Below are positions 1 to 11,681 of a stretch of DNA of 64,000 nt, one piece after another; within the stretch, counting starts at the first letter, position 1, and each line of letters opens with the position of its first letter. The position numbers and the translations under genes are program-made. The DNA comes from Lunularia cruciata. Lineage: Eukaryota > Streptophyta > Marchantiopsida > Lunulariales > Lunulariaceae. The DNA lies in the NCBI GenBank assembly GCA_948567375.1, contig OX419757.1, forward strand, positions 6,014,001 to 6,078,000, read 5' to 3'. The notes under the pieces were generated by a model, which did no database searches, was not told the DNA's origin, and worked only from the letters and a program-made list of their open reading frames with translations.

Positions 1-2393
1 TTCTTGATTTCTTCTTTAATCTCTCAGGTAGAAACTACACCTAGAAGAGAGTAACAAGCTCACAACCTTGACAACTTGTCACGACTACACACTCATAATC
101 ACAACATAGCAAATTCTGTCCAAACAACTCTTGATTGATGATTCGGATTCTCTCAAAGACGGCACTTCACTGCGAAGAATGATTTCACCTCAAAATTGTG
201 TTCCACCCCTCCACTGAAGGCACAAATTCCTCGATCAAAATTGCTTCACATCAACTTCGTGCTGCACTTACAAATGCAAAATACTACCAACACTACAATT
301 CCTCTCAGATTTGTCAAGGCATTGCTCTGATGCACTTCACTCAGGATCAAACACACAAAATGAAGATCAAGGTTGCAGAATCCAACATCCACAAACACAT
401 TGACTTGCACTTTGGAATTCTCCACACACTCACGAACACAAACACGGAATTGACAATCGGAATTAAGCTCAAGCAATGAGCATTGGAAACAACACTTCGC
501 TTTATCTATCTTCAGAAATTTGAATACTGAACAACATAATACTGCAAATGCTCCCCTTAAATACTAAAGCAAATGGTAGTTCTTCCTACTTAAGCACCAC
601 TTCCTAACATCTCTTCCTACTTACAAATCCGAATAGACAATCCATCTCTTCATATCTACCTCTTCCTATCTCAAAATTGTACTACCCCGATGTGATGTCT
701 ACCTCATCATTGGCTTCCAAACCCTATGATCTTCCTACTACTTCTCCTTCTTTGGGTATATCTAATTTTACCAACTCCTGCATTTTTTCTACTACCTCTA
801 CACTAGGAACTACAATTACACTAAGGAGTGACTTATCTAACTCTTTATCTCTTGACCCACTCTTCTTTAATGTCTCTAATAATAAGTCCGATGACACTTG
901 AATTCCTACTTCTGCAACATCGGACTTCCTCTCCGCTGTCACACTATTCTCTCTAACTCCAAATTGACTAAATCTAATCTGAGACTAACATTGTCTTCTA
1001 CTTCTAACATCTTCCGGTCTACCCGCTCCCTCAATCGGATCAGCAATGTGTTCATATCCACATCTTTGGCTTTTCTCTTCCAAGTTTCATGCACAAGCAA
1101 CTTCAACTCATGTAGACGTGCTTCTTCCAATCTCCCTTCAGCCTCCGTGCTCAATATTGCTCTCAACTTCCCTACAACTTCTCCTACTGATTCCGACTCA
1201 TATCCTCGAGAGCGCTCTACCTTCAACTCTTTGCGGTACATCTTCAACTCATCTTTGTACTCCGCAGCAAGCATCTTCTTCTCCTCCGCATACTATGTAC
1301 TCTATAACTCAGCACTTCGGACCAGCTCTCGTAATTGTCCTTCTTCTTCATGCTTGACTGCTAACTCTCTCTTTGCCATGCTTGATCCTTCCCTGCTGTA
1401 CTTTTCTTCAAGCTGTCCAACTCCTACTCTATTATTGCTGCCATCGCCTTCAAATGAATATTCTCGATGCACACATCACTCCCTTCCTTGGAGCAAAGAA
1501 AGAATTTTGAGTTTCTACTGTCTCTTCTGTAGCATCACACTTCCGATAGAAGGTGATCCCCATTGGCTATCCTGCTTCCTTCCCCAATACTAACCTCTAA
1601 TCAGACTCAGTCCATCAAGCCAGATTTCTTCTCTTCCCTTCAACTTTGGGACCCTCCTTACAATTATTGGCAACTATCTCTGCCATTACTCCTGGGAAAC
1701 TGAAATTCTAGTTCCATGCTAAAAATGTAATATGAAGTCTATTCAAGACTTCAATTCTTGCTACTACATCTAACCTACAAATTGAAAAACTTCACACCGC
1801 CAGAGCATTTGTGAACTTTTTTGCCAAGATCTGCTCTCGTTCTTTGACACTGAAAGATGATGCCCTCTCTTGGACAAGACACTCTAACCCCTTCTAGATT
1901 TTGGAAAATTTCACTCTCAGTCGGCTTTCGGACACGCATTACTGTAGGATGACTACTCAAAGGAATTGGAAATTTACTTGGCATATTCAACTTGTCCATG
2001 CGCAATTGCAATCTTATATTACCCCGAATTGTAGTCATTCTTCAGTTGATTTCAAATTCGACCTCCCCTCTTCTGCATGTTGATGTCCGGTCACTATCAA
2101 GACATGCTTCTTATGCCTCCGCCATTTCTTGAAGTGTACTTTCTTACCACGTACCAAGGTTATTAGACTGTCTTTGTAACACCTATACCTTTTGACCCAA
2201 AGACGGTGTTCTTTGGCCTTTCTTCCGTCATACCCTTCTTCTAAGTACCTCCATCATCGGATCCAATCTTGCCTTCTTTGGGTTTCCTCTGAAGTCACTT
2301 CCGTCCATTCTTCTTTCATAATTTGGCTTTCTATGCTTACTTCTTCCCTCAAACGCTAATAAATAGAGAAAAACAAAAAATGTGGGCACCACA
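1..2393 (-). mobile_element. C-family LTR-like element, copy C1 (left end outside window)
   Basis: This is one of seven copies of a repeat whose complete copies run from TGTGACAACCC to GGGTACCACA when read against its gene. Here the left end lies before the window and the right end is GGGCACCACA at 2384-2393, beyond which the sequence is Gy-family gypsy on the minus strand. Bases 1 to about 660 match the terminal block that ends every C copy. The block from about 680 to 1600 is the antisense of the coiled-coil gene, and 1600-2393 is the antisense of the first part of the element. Compared with copy C4 it lacks the middle of the gene, so it is internally deleted. Strand is given relative to the element's gene. 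Confidence 0.75.
680..1600 (-). pseudogene. Remnant of the C-family coiled-coil gene
   Basis: Minus-strand translation at 939-1274 and 724-942 gives a Glu/Lys/Leu-rich chain with heptad character. It aligns with the 39253-39963 gene of copy C4: both share the stretches ARLHELKLLVHE/QE, the DRKMLEVEDN/DRKILEVKDN type segment and VGVQVSSDL-type wording near the C terminus. The frame is broken between the two pieces and both lack a convincing start, so it is a decayed copy. No enzyme motif is visible. The family function is unknown to me. Confidence 0.6.
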
Positions 2394-3093
2394 CCACCCA
2401 CAACACTAGTGCAAAGATAGTCCATCACTAAGATGTCACCATGAATGTGTTGCTAAATTGTACCAATATCTTCACTCTTTGGATCTGTAACATCAATACC
2501 TCCTCCTGTATACACTAAGAGAGATACCACCCAAGCCTCAAAAAATATACACAAAAAGGCAGATGCATGCCAACCTGACACCATCTCCTCATATGTCTCA
2601 CCATGCCAACATGCTCTGGTCTGATCCTGCTGGTTGGGACATGGGTTTCTACTCAACCATCTGCATCATGGTTCACCACTCCAGTTCTATGAACAACCGT
2701 GAAATCATACTCCTGTAAAATCAAAGCCCATTGTGCAAGCTTCCTTGAAAGCTTGTCGGACTCCATCAACCACTTCAATGGCTGATGATTAGTGATGAGA
2801 GTGAAGGGGTTACCAAATAGGTAGCATCGGAAATGTGCCACTACCCAAATTGCCACCAAGCACTCTCCCTCATATGAACTACACTTTGCCTCCATTGAAT
2901 TGTTGGAGCAACTAGCATTGGCAACCACAAACTCCTTCTCCTCATCATCATGCTAGGTGAGCACTGCTCCAAGCTCCAACATACTCCAATTAGTATGAAC
3001 TTGAAATGGTTGTCCTCTAATCGGTCTCCTCAAAATAGGAGAAGATGTCAACCTCTCCTTGAGCTCTAAAAAAGCTCTCTCCTGCTCATCTCC
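2394..3093 (-). pseudogene. Gy-family gypsy fragment Gy0 (RNase H to integrase linker)
   Basis: Reading the minus strand from 3093 to 2394 gives the sequence that in Gy2 occupies about 59450-60160. It starts at DEQERAFLELKERL, continues through the RNase H block (HTNWSMLELGAVLT, SSYEGECLVAIWVVAHF, NHQPLKWLMESDKL) and reaches the linker with MDYLCT. C2a abuts it at 3094 and C1 at 2393, so both C elements appear to have inserted into this gypsy copy. It has several stops and lacks the RT, methyltransferase and integrase parts, which may have lain outside the window. Identification rests on near-identity to Gy1 and Gy2. Confidence 0.85.
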
Positions 3094-3621
3094 TATGACA
3101 ACCCAACAAATATTACTTTTGCGGTAATCAAGTAAGTACAGTTTGTTCCTATAGAGATACAATTCAGAATTGGTAAAATACAAAGTCAAATAGTTACAAT
3201 CTCAATTCTTCTTGGTTGTGTCTATTTGGTTCACAGAGTGTAGTAGTCACAAAAATCCGAGGCTCTAAGCTCATTATCTCTCAAGTAGAAACCACACCCA
3301 GAAGAGAGTAACAAGCACTAATTTGCAGTCTTGTCACAACAATTTGTCACACATAATCACAACTCCATCAAATCTTTCCAAACAATCTTGATTGTGATGA
3401 TTCAGGTTTTCCTAAAAATAACATTTCACCGTAAAACAACTTCACCTCAAAATTGTGTTGCACCCCTCCACTGAAGGCACAACTTCCTTGATTAAAATTG
3501 CTTCACATCAACACTACGCTGCACTCACAAATGCAAAATAGTACCAACACTACAATTCCTCTCAGATCTATCAAGGCATTGCTCCGATCGCACTTCACTC
3601 ACGATCAAACACATAGATGAA
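3094..3621 (-). mobile_element. C-family terminal block, copy C2a (truncated)
   Basis: The start TATGACAACCC is a one-base variant of the family end TGTGACAACCC and sits directly against Gy0 RNase H sequence. It then follows the terminal block of other C copies (7181 and 31281) to about 3621, where it switches to sense-orientation C sequence. It is therefore the left arm of a head-to-head pair with C2b. Confidence 0.7.
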
Positions 3622-4880
3622 GATGTGAAGATGAATGTAATGTTGAGTACTGAAGCCAGTATAAGATTTGAAGAAACAAGGTTGCATGAGTTAATATTGT
3701 TAGTATAGGAGACAAGGAGAAGAAATGCGAGGGATAAGGATTTGAATAATTTATTGATTAGTCTCAAAACTTGTGTAGATAAGAAGATATTGGAAGTGGA
3801 AGACAATATCATGATTAGATTAGATTTAGTTAAGTTAGCAGTAGATAAACTTTGGAAGGATGTAAGAGTGAAACCCAAAGTAGAGGAATTAGGAGTGCAA
3901 ATATCTTTGGAGTTGTCATTGGAGATATTAGAGAAAGATGGGCTATAGGAAGAAGATGTATGTAGATTGCCCATGATGGGAATTGCAGATCAGAGTGAAG
4001 AGGTGTTAGAATTGGTAGAAGAATTAGTAGTTGGGAACCCGAGGATAGAGTAGTGTGTGAAATTACTTTGGGTTTGGAAGCCAAAGGAGAAATAGACATC
4101 GGATTGGAGTAGTAATAGATTTGAGATATGAAGAGGCAAATGTGAAGAGGTGCATTGTCATTTTGGATCTATAGGTTAGGAAATTTGTTGTAGAACAGTA
4201 TAGTTGTTAGCAATTGTCAATTGTTTATCTATTTAAAGGAGGTATTTGCAGTATGTTGTTGTTCACTATTCATTATTCCTGAGAATAGATAAAGTGAAGT
4301 GTTATGAAGTAGAGCTTGTCGCTTGAGCTTAAGTCTGAGTATCAATTCTATGTTTGTAGTTGTGAGTGTTTGGAGAATTTTGAAGTGCAAGTCAATTTGT
4401 TTGTTGGATGTTGGATTTTGCAGCCTTGATTTTCATTCTGTGTGTTTAATCTTGAGTGATTAGAGCAATGCCTTGATAGATCTAAGAGGAATTGTAGTGT
4501 TGGTAGTATTTTGCAGTTGTGAGTGCAACATAATGTTGATGTGAAACAATTTTGATTAAGGAAGTTGTGCTTTCAGTGGAGGGGTGGAACACAATTTTGA
4601 GATGAAGTAGTTTTGCTATGAAGTGTCATTTTTGAGAGAGACTGAATCCTCACAATCAAGATTGTTTGGAAAGATTTGATGGAGTTGTGATTAAGTGTGA
4701 CATTTTTGTGTGATGAGACTACAAGTCAATGTTTGTTACTCTCTTTTGGGTGTGGTTTCTACCCAAGAGACTAAAGAAGAAATCAAAAAGAACTATATTT
4801 GTGACATTTGACTTTGTATTTGACTAATTCTGAATTGTATCTCTAGAGGAACAAACTTTACTTACCTGATTACCGCAAAA
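3622..4880 (+). mobile_element. C-family 3' part, copy C2b (truncated at both ends)
   Basis: From about 3622 the sequence reads as the 3' half of the C coiled-coil gene in the plus direction (ARLHELKLLV-like and VDKKILEVEDN-like stretches; compare 39470-39960). It then becomes the terminal block in sense orientation to about 4880. The last 20 or so bases of the family end are missing and the sequence runs straight into chromovirus integrase. A TATTTAAAG box at about 4229 precedes the terminal block. With C2a it forms an inverted repeat with arms of about 500 bp. Confidence 0.65.
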
Positions 4881-5603
4881 GCAAGAAAGGTGGGACACCT
4901 TACTCCTTCTAGTAGAATTTGCATACGAAAATTCAATGAATGCATCCAAATAGCTCACACCATATTTTCTCATGTATCTAGAGCATCCTTTCACACACTC
5001 AAGCTTGATGAAGATCCACCCGGTGGATACCATCAATGCTTTTGTTTCCAAGATCCAACAAGGAATAGAGAATGCCAAACACAAGTAGATAGTCCAAAAT
5101 TAACAAAAACAATATGAAAATGCACATTGCTGGCACATGAAGTTCATTATTGGGGATCAAGTATAGCTACCAATAACCAACCTCATGTTAGTTGGTCCTT
5201 GCAAACTCAGACCTCATCTTATTGAGACCTTTCCAATCCTTTGTTGAATCGGAGCAATGACTTATCACCTTGAGCTACCACCACACACTAAGATCTATCC
5301 AATAGTCCATCTTTCTTACTATGAAAATATGCATCCCAACTACCTCACTTTTTTCCATATAAGAAATTTGACCTTGTCTAACACTCATTAGTGACACTGA
5401 GGAATATGAAGTCAAATGCCTTCTTGAAAAGTCCATCCGGGGTACTCACCATCTGGATGTGGAATATCTTGTACATTGGAAAGTGTACTTACTATATGAG
5501 GCAACATGAAAGCTAGCAACCAACTTGACCAATGTTCTAGTGTTAGTGAAATATTTTGAGCTACAACTTTGCAATGAACACTTTGTCTTAAAAGGGGGAG
5601 GTT
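4881..5603 (+). pseudogene. Chromovirus F0: integrase C-terminus and chromodomain remnant
   Basis: Plus-strand translation across frames shows the end of a Ty3/gypsy integrase: LVEFAYENSMNAS, then PYFLMYLEHPF, then the QKQYENAHCWHMKFIIGDQV stretch, the HPVFHVS-like segment and finally a chromodomain. In the chromodomain EYLVHWKVYLLYEATWKLA corresponds to the usual EYLVKWKGY..EATWEP. These features define the chromovirus branch, whose chromodomain directs integration into heterochromatin. Several frameshifts and stops break it, and only the 3' end of the element is present because C2b abuts it on the left. A purine tract at 5591-5601 follows, as expected before a 3' LTR. Confidence 0.75.
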
Positions 5604-6321
5604 TGTAATACCAATAGCTAGATACATTATCTAGAGATGAAAATTGAGTTGATAACATCTAGAAGGATTTTAAGTATGATGGGCTAGGTAAATCAGATAG
5701 AAGTGTCACCAAAATAGAACTTCTACTAATAGAGTAGGAGCAAAAACAACCTAAAGATATAATACCAATAATTAGATATACTATCTAGAGGTGAAAATTA
5801 GCTTGGTAACATCTGGAAGGATGTTATAGATAATGAACTAAGTAGATTAGATAGAGGTTTCACCAAGAGAGTACTTATACTAATAGAGCAAGAGCCAAAA
5901 ATAGTCTAAACTTCAAGCCAATTTTGAAGGCCTAAACAAATGAATTAGGCCTAAAAAATATACAAAATCACCCTTTTAGAGAAAAAAGGTTAGCCTTTTC
6001 TCTTCCCTTTTTTGCCTCATTGAGAGCTTTCCAATGGTACGTCACCCATGCAATTTTGAAATTCATACAAGAATATTCTCTAAAGATTCCCTTTGGTCAA
6101 AGCTTGTTTGACCAACCAGATAGGACCACAACTAACATGTCATCCATGCATGTAACTAATCTAAGAGTAGATCTCTCATGCCATATCACCTATCCATGTA
6201 TTTGATCCAAGGGTGAAGCTTCCTTTGAGAGAATCCTCTTTCCATTGGGGCATCAGAGTATTGAATTTGAAGCTTATTGCAACAACCTGATGTCATTGGG
6301 AAAATAGCCCACCCGTACCCT
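5604..6321 (+). mobile_element. Probable 3' LTR of chromovirus F0
   Basis: It begins TGTAATACC immediately after the polypurine stretch AAAGGGGGAGG at 5591-5601, the standard arrangement for a 3' LTR. It contains a tandem duplication (see repeat at 5606-5913). No second LTR is in the window, so the right end is placed only by the start of D0 at 6322. No gene is visible inside. Confidence 0.5.
5606..5913 (+). repeat. Two-copy tandem duplication, period 154 bp, in the F0 LTR
   Basis: The stretch beginning TAATACCAATAGCTAGAT at 5606 is repeated as TAATACCAATAATTAGAT at 5760, and the two copies stay alignable for about 154 bp at roughly 80 percent by eye. It is confined to the LTR and probably duplicates U3 promoter sequence. 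Confidence 0.75.
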
Positions 6322-8220
6322 TGATGCCATTTGGTGTGACAGTTTTTTTCTCTTCTTCTTGTTGCAAGGAACTTGGATTTTTTATGTCATTGTGTCTTGG
6401 GAGTCATTTAATGCTACCTTGTCTCAGAAATATTTGATATGTTATTGCAGAGCTGGAAGTAGTTTGTGTTGTTGTAAACTCAAGAGTTCTTTTTAATTTT
6501 GCTTGGCCAGGGAGTTTCTTTGATGTTCAAAAACTTGGGATTTTATGTGTGTCATAAGCTGAACTAGAAAGGGAAGTTTGAGCATCGAGGGAGATCTGAC
6601 AAGAATTGCGAGAAAAGAGTGTTTAGGATTTAAAGGAAGAGGGCCTGCTGGATAAGAGGAGGTTTTGAGGAGGAAAGGAAGAGTAGGAAAGACAAAGAGA
6701 GAGATTTTTCAAATGATGGGAAGGAATGGGTAAGTGTGTGCAAGAGATATGGTCAAGAAGGAAAATTTTTAGCACAAAAGGACAAGGAAGGTTGGGAAGA
6801 AACAGGAAAAGAAAGAAGAAAAACCTTCAAGGAGAAGGCCTTGGGGACTGAGTAGAGGAAGAGGCAAAAAGGACTTTGAAGAAGGAGGCTAAAGAGATAA
6901 CCGCTCAAAGGTAAGGGCTTGAGAGATAAAGCCAAAGAAAGGGGGTTTCTCAAAGGAAGAGTGTGGGTGTGCAAGAGCTGGAACTTGGACAAAGAGATAA
7001 TTTCAAAGTAAGGGCTTGAGAAGAAAGTTTTGGTTGGGACAGGACAGAAGGAAATTTTGAGAGAAGACTCTAGCAGGATAGGAACATGGCTGAGCTAGGG
7101 TAGGGAAGAGAGGGGAATATTGTGATGTGAGCTTGGCTGGGATAGGACAAAAGGAAATTTTGAGAGAAGACTTTGGCTATTGTGACAACGCGGCAAATAT
7201 CACTTTTGCGGTAATCTGGTAAGTAAAGTTTGTTCCCACAGAGATACTGGTAAAAAATGTCCAAATACAAAGTCAAATGTCACAATGTAGTTCTTCTTGG
7301 TTGCATCTTTAGTCTCTCAGGTAGAAACCACACCCAAAAGAGAGTAACAAGCATTGATTTGCAGTCTTGTCACAAATTAACACTTCTTAATCACAACTCC
7401 ATCAAATCTTTCCAAACAATCTTGATTGTGATGATTGAAGCTCTCCCAAAAATGGCACTTCACTGCAAAACAACTTCACCTTTGAATTGTGTTCTACTCC
7501 TCCACTAAAGGCACAACTTCCTTGATTGAAATTGCTTCACATCAACATTGCGCTACACTCACAAATATAGAATACTACCAACACTACAATTCCTCTCAGA
7601 TCTATCAAGGCATTGCTCCAATTGCACTTCACTCAAAATCAAGCACATAGAATGAAGATCAAGGCTGTGGAATCCAACATCCAACAAACACATTGACTTG
7701 CACTTTGAATTTCTCCACACACTCATAAACATACACACAATGTTGATACTCAAAATCACGCTCAAACAATGAGCACTGCTTCATAGCACTTTGCTTTAAC
7801 TATCTTTAGAAATTTAGAATATTGAACAACATTTTATTGCACATGCTACTCTTAAATAGTGAAGCAATTGACAGTTACTAACAACTATACCATTGTACAA
7901 AAACTCTTCCTACCTGTAGATCCAAAATGACAAACCACTTCTTCATATCTGCCTCTTCCTCTCTCAAAACTGTTACTACTCCGATCTGATGTCTACCTCA
8001 TCATCGGCTTCCAAGCCCGATGATCTTCCTATTACTTCTCCTTCTTCAAGTATATTTGATCCTGCTAATTCCTTCACTATTTCTACTATTTCTTCACTAG
8101 GAACTACAATTGAGATCATGGTTAACTTTTCTAGCTCCTTATCTCCTGACCCACTCTTCTCTAAAGTGTCAAATGACAACTCCGAGGACACTTGAATTCT
8201 GATTTCTGCAACATCAGGTC

Positions 8221-8910
8221 TGTAACACCCATTTGTGCGTGTGTGTGGTATTGTGATATTTAGCTTGGTATTACAAGTACTTAAGAGATATTATTTATAT
8301 AGAGATAAAGGATGGTTTTATATTAGTCATGATTAGCTAAAGTTAGTCATAGCTAAGATAGAAGGACCTTACTTTAGAGGAAGTAGAAAAGATGAGCACC
8401 ACTATTTTGGATTTTAGTGTGTTGACTTGGTATTATTCCTAGGTGTTTGGCTTTGAGGAAAGAGTTGAGAACTCTTGGGCCTGCAAGCCTTTTTGTTTTG
8501 GATTCTTCTTTAGTCCAAGGATAGCCCATGTGAAGGAATCCTTGACTTAGTGGTTGGGTCAAGATAAGACCACATGCTTAGGGGAATATGCCCATGTGAA
8601 TGGATATTCCTTTCTACTTTTTGACTTTACTTGACTTTTAGTCTAGTAACTTGAGTTACTATGGTAATTAGTAACTTTGGTACGTAACTATTTCACAAGT
8701 ATATAAACAAGGGGTGAGGAGGTACTCATCATCCTTTCATTTGCAACTATCTCTCTCTCATTGAGTTCTCTAGTGAGCAATGTCTTGAGTCTTAGAGTGT
8801 TAGCCTTGGAGGAGTATGATGGAGTTGGGGTTCCTTGCCTTCTTAGTCCATGGTGCGCTACCATAATAGCCATCAGAGGTTCATCTTGAGTGAGAGACAG
8901 GCCGGCTCAC
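8221..8910 (+). mobile_element. Solo LTR, E family, copy E1
   Basis: It begins TGTAACACCC, the common start of plant gypsy LTRs, and ends GCCGGCTCAC(A). Flanks aggtc (8216-8220) and aagtc (8911-8915) are a near-perfect 5-bp duplication, and joining them restores C-family sequence (compare ttaggtctaactactatcaattcc in C3 at about 32307). A TATATAAA box at 8700-8707 sits about 210 bp before the end, as in an LTR promoter. No coding sequence is present. The copy at 44254 has the same ends and length. Confidence 0.8.
8700..8707 (+). promoter_or_regulatory. TATA box of solo LTR E1
   Basis: TATATAAA is conserved at the same place in E2 (44733-44740) and is followed in both copies by a nearly identical transcribed-looking leader containing catcatcctttcat and ctctctctcattgag. 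It probably marks the U3/R border of this LTR family. Confidence 0.5.
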
Positions 8911-11509
8911 AAGTCGAACTTCTATCAATTCCTTTGCTAATTCTACTATATCCTCATCAAGAATTGTAATTGAAAGCATGGCTACATTATCTACGCTTTC
9001 AATTTGCAACCCAGTTTCCCCTAATCACTCATGTAACTGACCCAAAGACACTTACTATCTGATCCTGCACTTTAAGTTCATTCACTACTGCTATTTCTCT
9101 TCTAATTCTATCTTATCTTCAATAAGAACTGAAATTGAAGTCATGGGTATCCTAAATATCTTCTTTCCTTACTCTAACTTCCTCTAATGCGCCTGGCAAG
9201 ACTCCCAAAGTCACCTTCATTGCACTCTGAGGTTTGACTACCTCGGGTTGAATCATATTTATCTTGAGGCAAAGTCTTTAGACCCGAAGTCATGTAAACC
9301 CAAAGTTCAAAGTCATGTAAACCCAAAATCCAAAGTCTGAAGTTTGAAGTCACCAACCCAAAGACATCAACCCGAAGACACTAACCTACTCTGTACATCT
9401 ACTCTCAAAAATTCAAATGCTTATAATTGTTGCTATAGACCTCTAAACTTTGTGATTTTGGTAGCAATGGGAAGCCCTAAACAAGACGCTTTTAACGAGA
9501 TATAGCATGCATGATTTGAACCTTTCATCACTGAGATACAACCCCTACAGTAATCCTGACCTATGACCTCCATTCCTCCTTTGGGTCTGCCCTCCTTTAG
9601 CATCTGATCCGAGTTTTTCCTCATTTGACACAAAATAAACTTCTTTGGGTTTGATCCAATCTAAGTCCTTTCTCCAACACAAAGTCTACTTCTTTGGGTC
9701 AAATCAAAATACAAACTTCTCATTGTTTATTCTCCATTTGGGTTCAATTCGATTTCAATAATGCATTTCTTCTTTAAAACTCATCCAAAATGAAAAATGT
9801 GGGTACCACAACTATGCAAGAACATGGCTGAGCTAGGGCAGAGAAGAGAGGAGAAGGTTATGATGTGAGTTTGGTTGGGATAGGACAGAAGGAAATTTTG
9901 AGAGAAGACTCCGGCTGTGCAAGAACATGGCTAAGCTAGGGCAGAGAAGAGAGGAGAATGTTGTGATGTGAGCTTGGCTGGGACAAGACAGAAGGAAATT
10001 TTGAGAGAAGACTCTAGTTGTGCAGCAACATGGCTTAACTAGGGCAGAGAAGAGAGGAGAATGTTGTGATGTGAGTTTGGCTAGGACCAAACAGAAGGAA
10101 ATTTTGAGAGAAGACTCTGGCTATGCAAGAACATGGTTGAGCTAGGGCAGAGAAGAGAGGAGAATGTTGTGATGTGAGTTTGGCTGGGACATCTTGCTGG
10201 GTAGGAGATGACAAAGCAGTAGAGCTTGGAGGAATGCTTTGAATGAGGTAAGAGAGGAGCTCTTGATAGTGAATTGACATTAGAGCTTTGGAGAATGCTT
10301 CAAGAGATCAGAGAGGAGCTCTTGACAATGAATTAACATTAGATTTTTGGAGAGTGCTTTGAGAAATCAAAGAGGAGTCTTGATAGTGAATGGAGACTGA
10401 AAGGAGAGTTCAGAGAGAGAAGTCTTGATAGTGAAGTGCCACAAAAGGATTTGGGAGAAGGTTTGATTGGTCAAGAAGGAAGTCATTGGCTGAAACAAGG
10501 CCAGAGAGGATATAAGGAAAGAAGGTGAAGGTTTTGACAAAGGCTGCAGAGGAGAGAAATCTTGGAAGGGAGGCAGTTAACTATGCAAAAGTAGAAGGAG
10601 AGAAGAATTCCTTGTTTTCTTGACGGGCTGAAGGGTTATGGTGGAGGACTTCGAAGGTGATAGATATTGCTTGTATGAGCAGATATGCATCAAATGAGAA
10701 AGTGAGATCCAGACAAGGGAACCTTCAAGGGGAAAGCCTGGGCAGAAAGAAGAGAGAAATACTTGGTTGTGCCAGCAAAGAAGACCAACAAATTACCTAG
10801 AGTGATCTTGTCTTGACTGTGATAGGGCATAGAAGAGAAGAGGTTGAAAAGGTTGATTGTTTGTGATTGGACAAGGATGGAAACATTTGCTGGAATGAGT
10901 TGATTGGACAGTTGATGAGTTAGGCATGGTCATTGCATAGGAAAAAGTTGTTTGCCTTTGTCCAACTTAGTACTGTATGACTGGTTAACATGGTGATTTG
11001 TGAACAAATGTGTGCACTCTGAATTATGAATATTGTCAAGGGAAGGACTCCATTTTAGGAGCTCTTGGTCCAGTCTATGTGATTAACACAGTTCAATGAT
11101 CTGGATGCCTGGGTTTGATCACAATTAGTTTGCTTGTGACTATTCCATAAGTCTTATCAGAACCTGTCTAATGAATCAGTCTGATCCAAGACCACAAACC
11201 CGAGGATAAAAGAGAACTGGAAATGAGACTATATAGGAGAAGAGCCACAAGGCCAAACACAATTGAACACAATAGTTCTGCAAAGTCTAGCATTAATCTG
11301 CAAGATCTAACATACAAACCCTAGGAGAAGCCTACCCATGGGAGCGATAAGAACAACCTACCCTATCAAGGATGAGATTACAAACCATACCGGAGTAAGA
11401 GAGAGAGTGTCAGACTACAAGAAGTCTCAAGTCAATGACAACAAGAGCAATCTAAGCATGAGCACCCAGGTGCCCACTACATTCTCAAGACCAGAAAAAC
11501 CCCGTGACA

Positions 11510-11531
11510 TAAGTGGTGACCATGCTGGGGA
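11510..11531 (+). promoter_or_regulatory. Candidate primer binding site of D0
   Basis: Directly after the LTR end the sequence taagtggtgaccatgctggg matches D1's taagtggcgaccatgctagg at 33521. A TGGCGAC-type start after the LTR is common in plant gypsy elements. I cannot assign the tRNA with confidence. Confidence 0.45.
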
Positions 11532-11641
11532 ATCTCAAGGCTTGTGCTTAGACATTAGGAAGAGTTGGAGCTAAGGGAGGAGTTAAGAGCAGATTGGAGC
11601 TGAGTAGGGTGTTAATAGCTGATTTGGGTTTTGAGGTAAGG

Positions 11642-11681
11642 ATGGGGCCTGAATTGTCATCTTCAGCTATGTCAAGGGAGT
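11642..11681 (+). pseudogene. D0 gag, 5' piece
   Basis: ATG at 11642 opens MGPELSSSAMSRE, which aligns with the D1 gag start MGPKASSAVMTRE at 33648. Gy1 interrupts the frame after 13 codons, and the rest of D0 gag resumes at 21574. Confidence 0.7.

Larger units (their letters stand above)
7181..9810 (-). mobile_element. C-family LTR-like element, copy C5 (contains E1)
   Basis: It runs from TGTGACAACG at 7181 to GGGTACCACA ending at 9810. Five-base flanks gctat (7176-7180) and actat (9811-9815) form a target-site duplication with one mismatch, and joining the flanks restores a 103-bp array unit (compare ggctatgcaagaac at 10119). Without E1 the element is about 1.94 kb. It holds the terminal block, a short antisense remnant of the coiled-coil gene at about 7976-8220, and noncoding sequence from 8911 rightward. 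TG...CA ends with a 5-bp duplication are LTR-like. Confidence 0.8.
7075..10200 (+). repeat. 103-bp tandem array in the D0 LTR (split by C5)
   Basis: The phrase tatgcaagaacatgg or tgtgcaagaacatgg recurs at 9813, 9916, 10019 and 10122, a period of exactly 103 bp. A further copy at about 7075-7180 lies on the other side of C5. Units contain gagctagggcagagaag and tttgagagaagact and carry no open frame on the plus strand. C5 (7181-9810) is inserted within one unit. Confidence 0.85.
6322..11509 (+). mobile_element. D0 5' LTR (interrupted by C5 and E1)
   Basis: The left end TGATGCCATTTGGTG resembles the D1 LTR start TGTGCCATTTGGTG. The right end CCCCGTGACA at 11500-11509 corresponds to the D1 LTR end TTCCCCGACA at 33511-33520 and is followed by the same candidate primer binding site. 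Removing C5 with its nested E1 (7181-9810) leaves about 2.55 kb of LTR, containing a 103-bp tandem array and a TATATA box at 11230-11235. D0 and D1 share ends and general layout, but their central arrays differ, so D0 is a divergent member. It has no 3' LTR in the window because its interior is cut by H1. Confidence 0.65.

Noticed and set aside
898-1593. 231-codon plus-strand frame
   Set aside because: It is the antisense of the C-family coiled-coil gene. Its Ser/Thr/Leu-rich composition is typical of such a shadow, and the minus strand carries the homology.
9813-10200. Regular repeats resembling a CRISPR array
   Set aside because: Units of 103 bp repeat over their whole length with no variable spacers, and they lie inside an LTR.
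11338-11574. 78-codon frame spanning the D0 LTR end and primer site
   Set aside because: It crosses the LTR/primer-site boundary and is not conserved in D1, so it is a chance frame.
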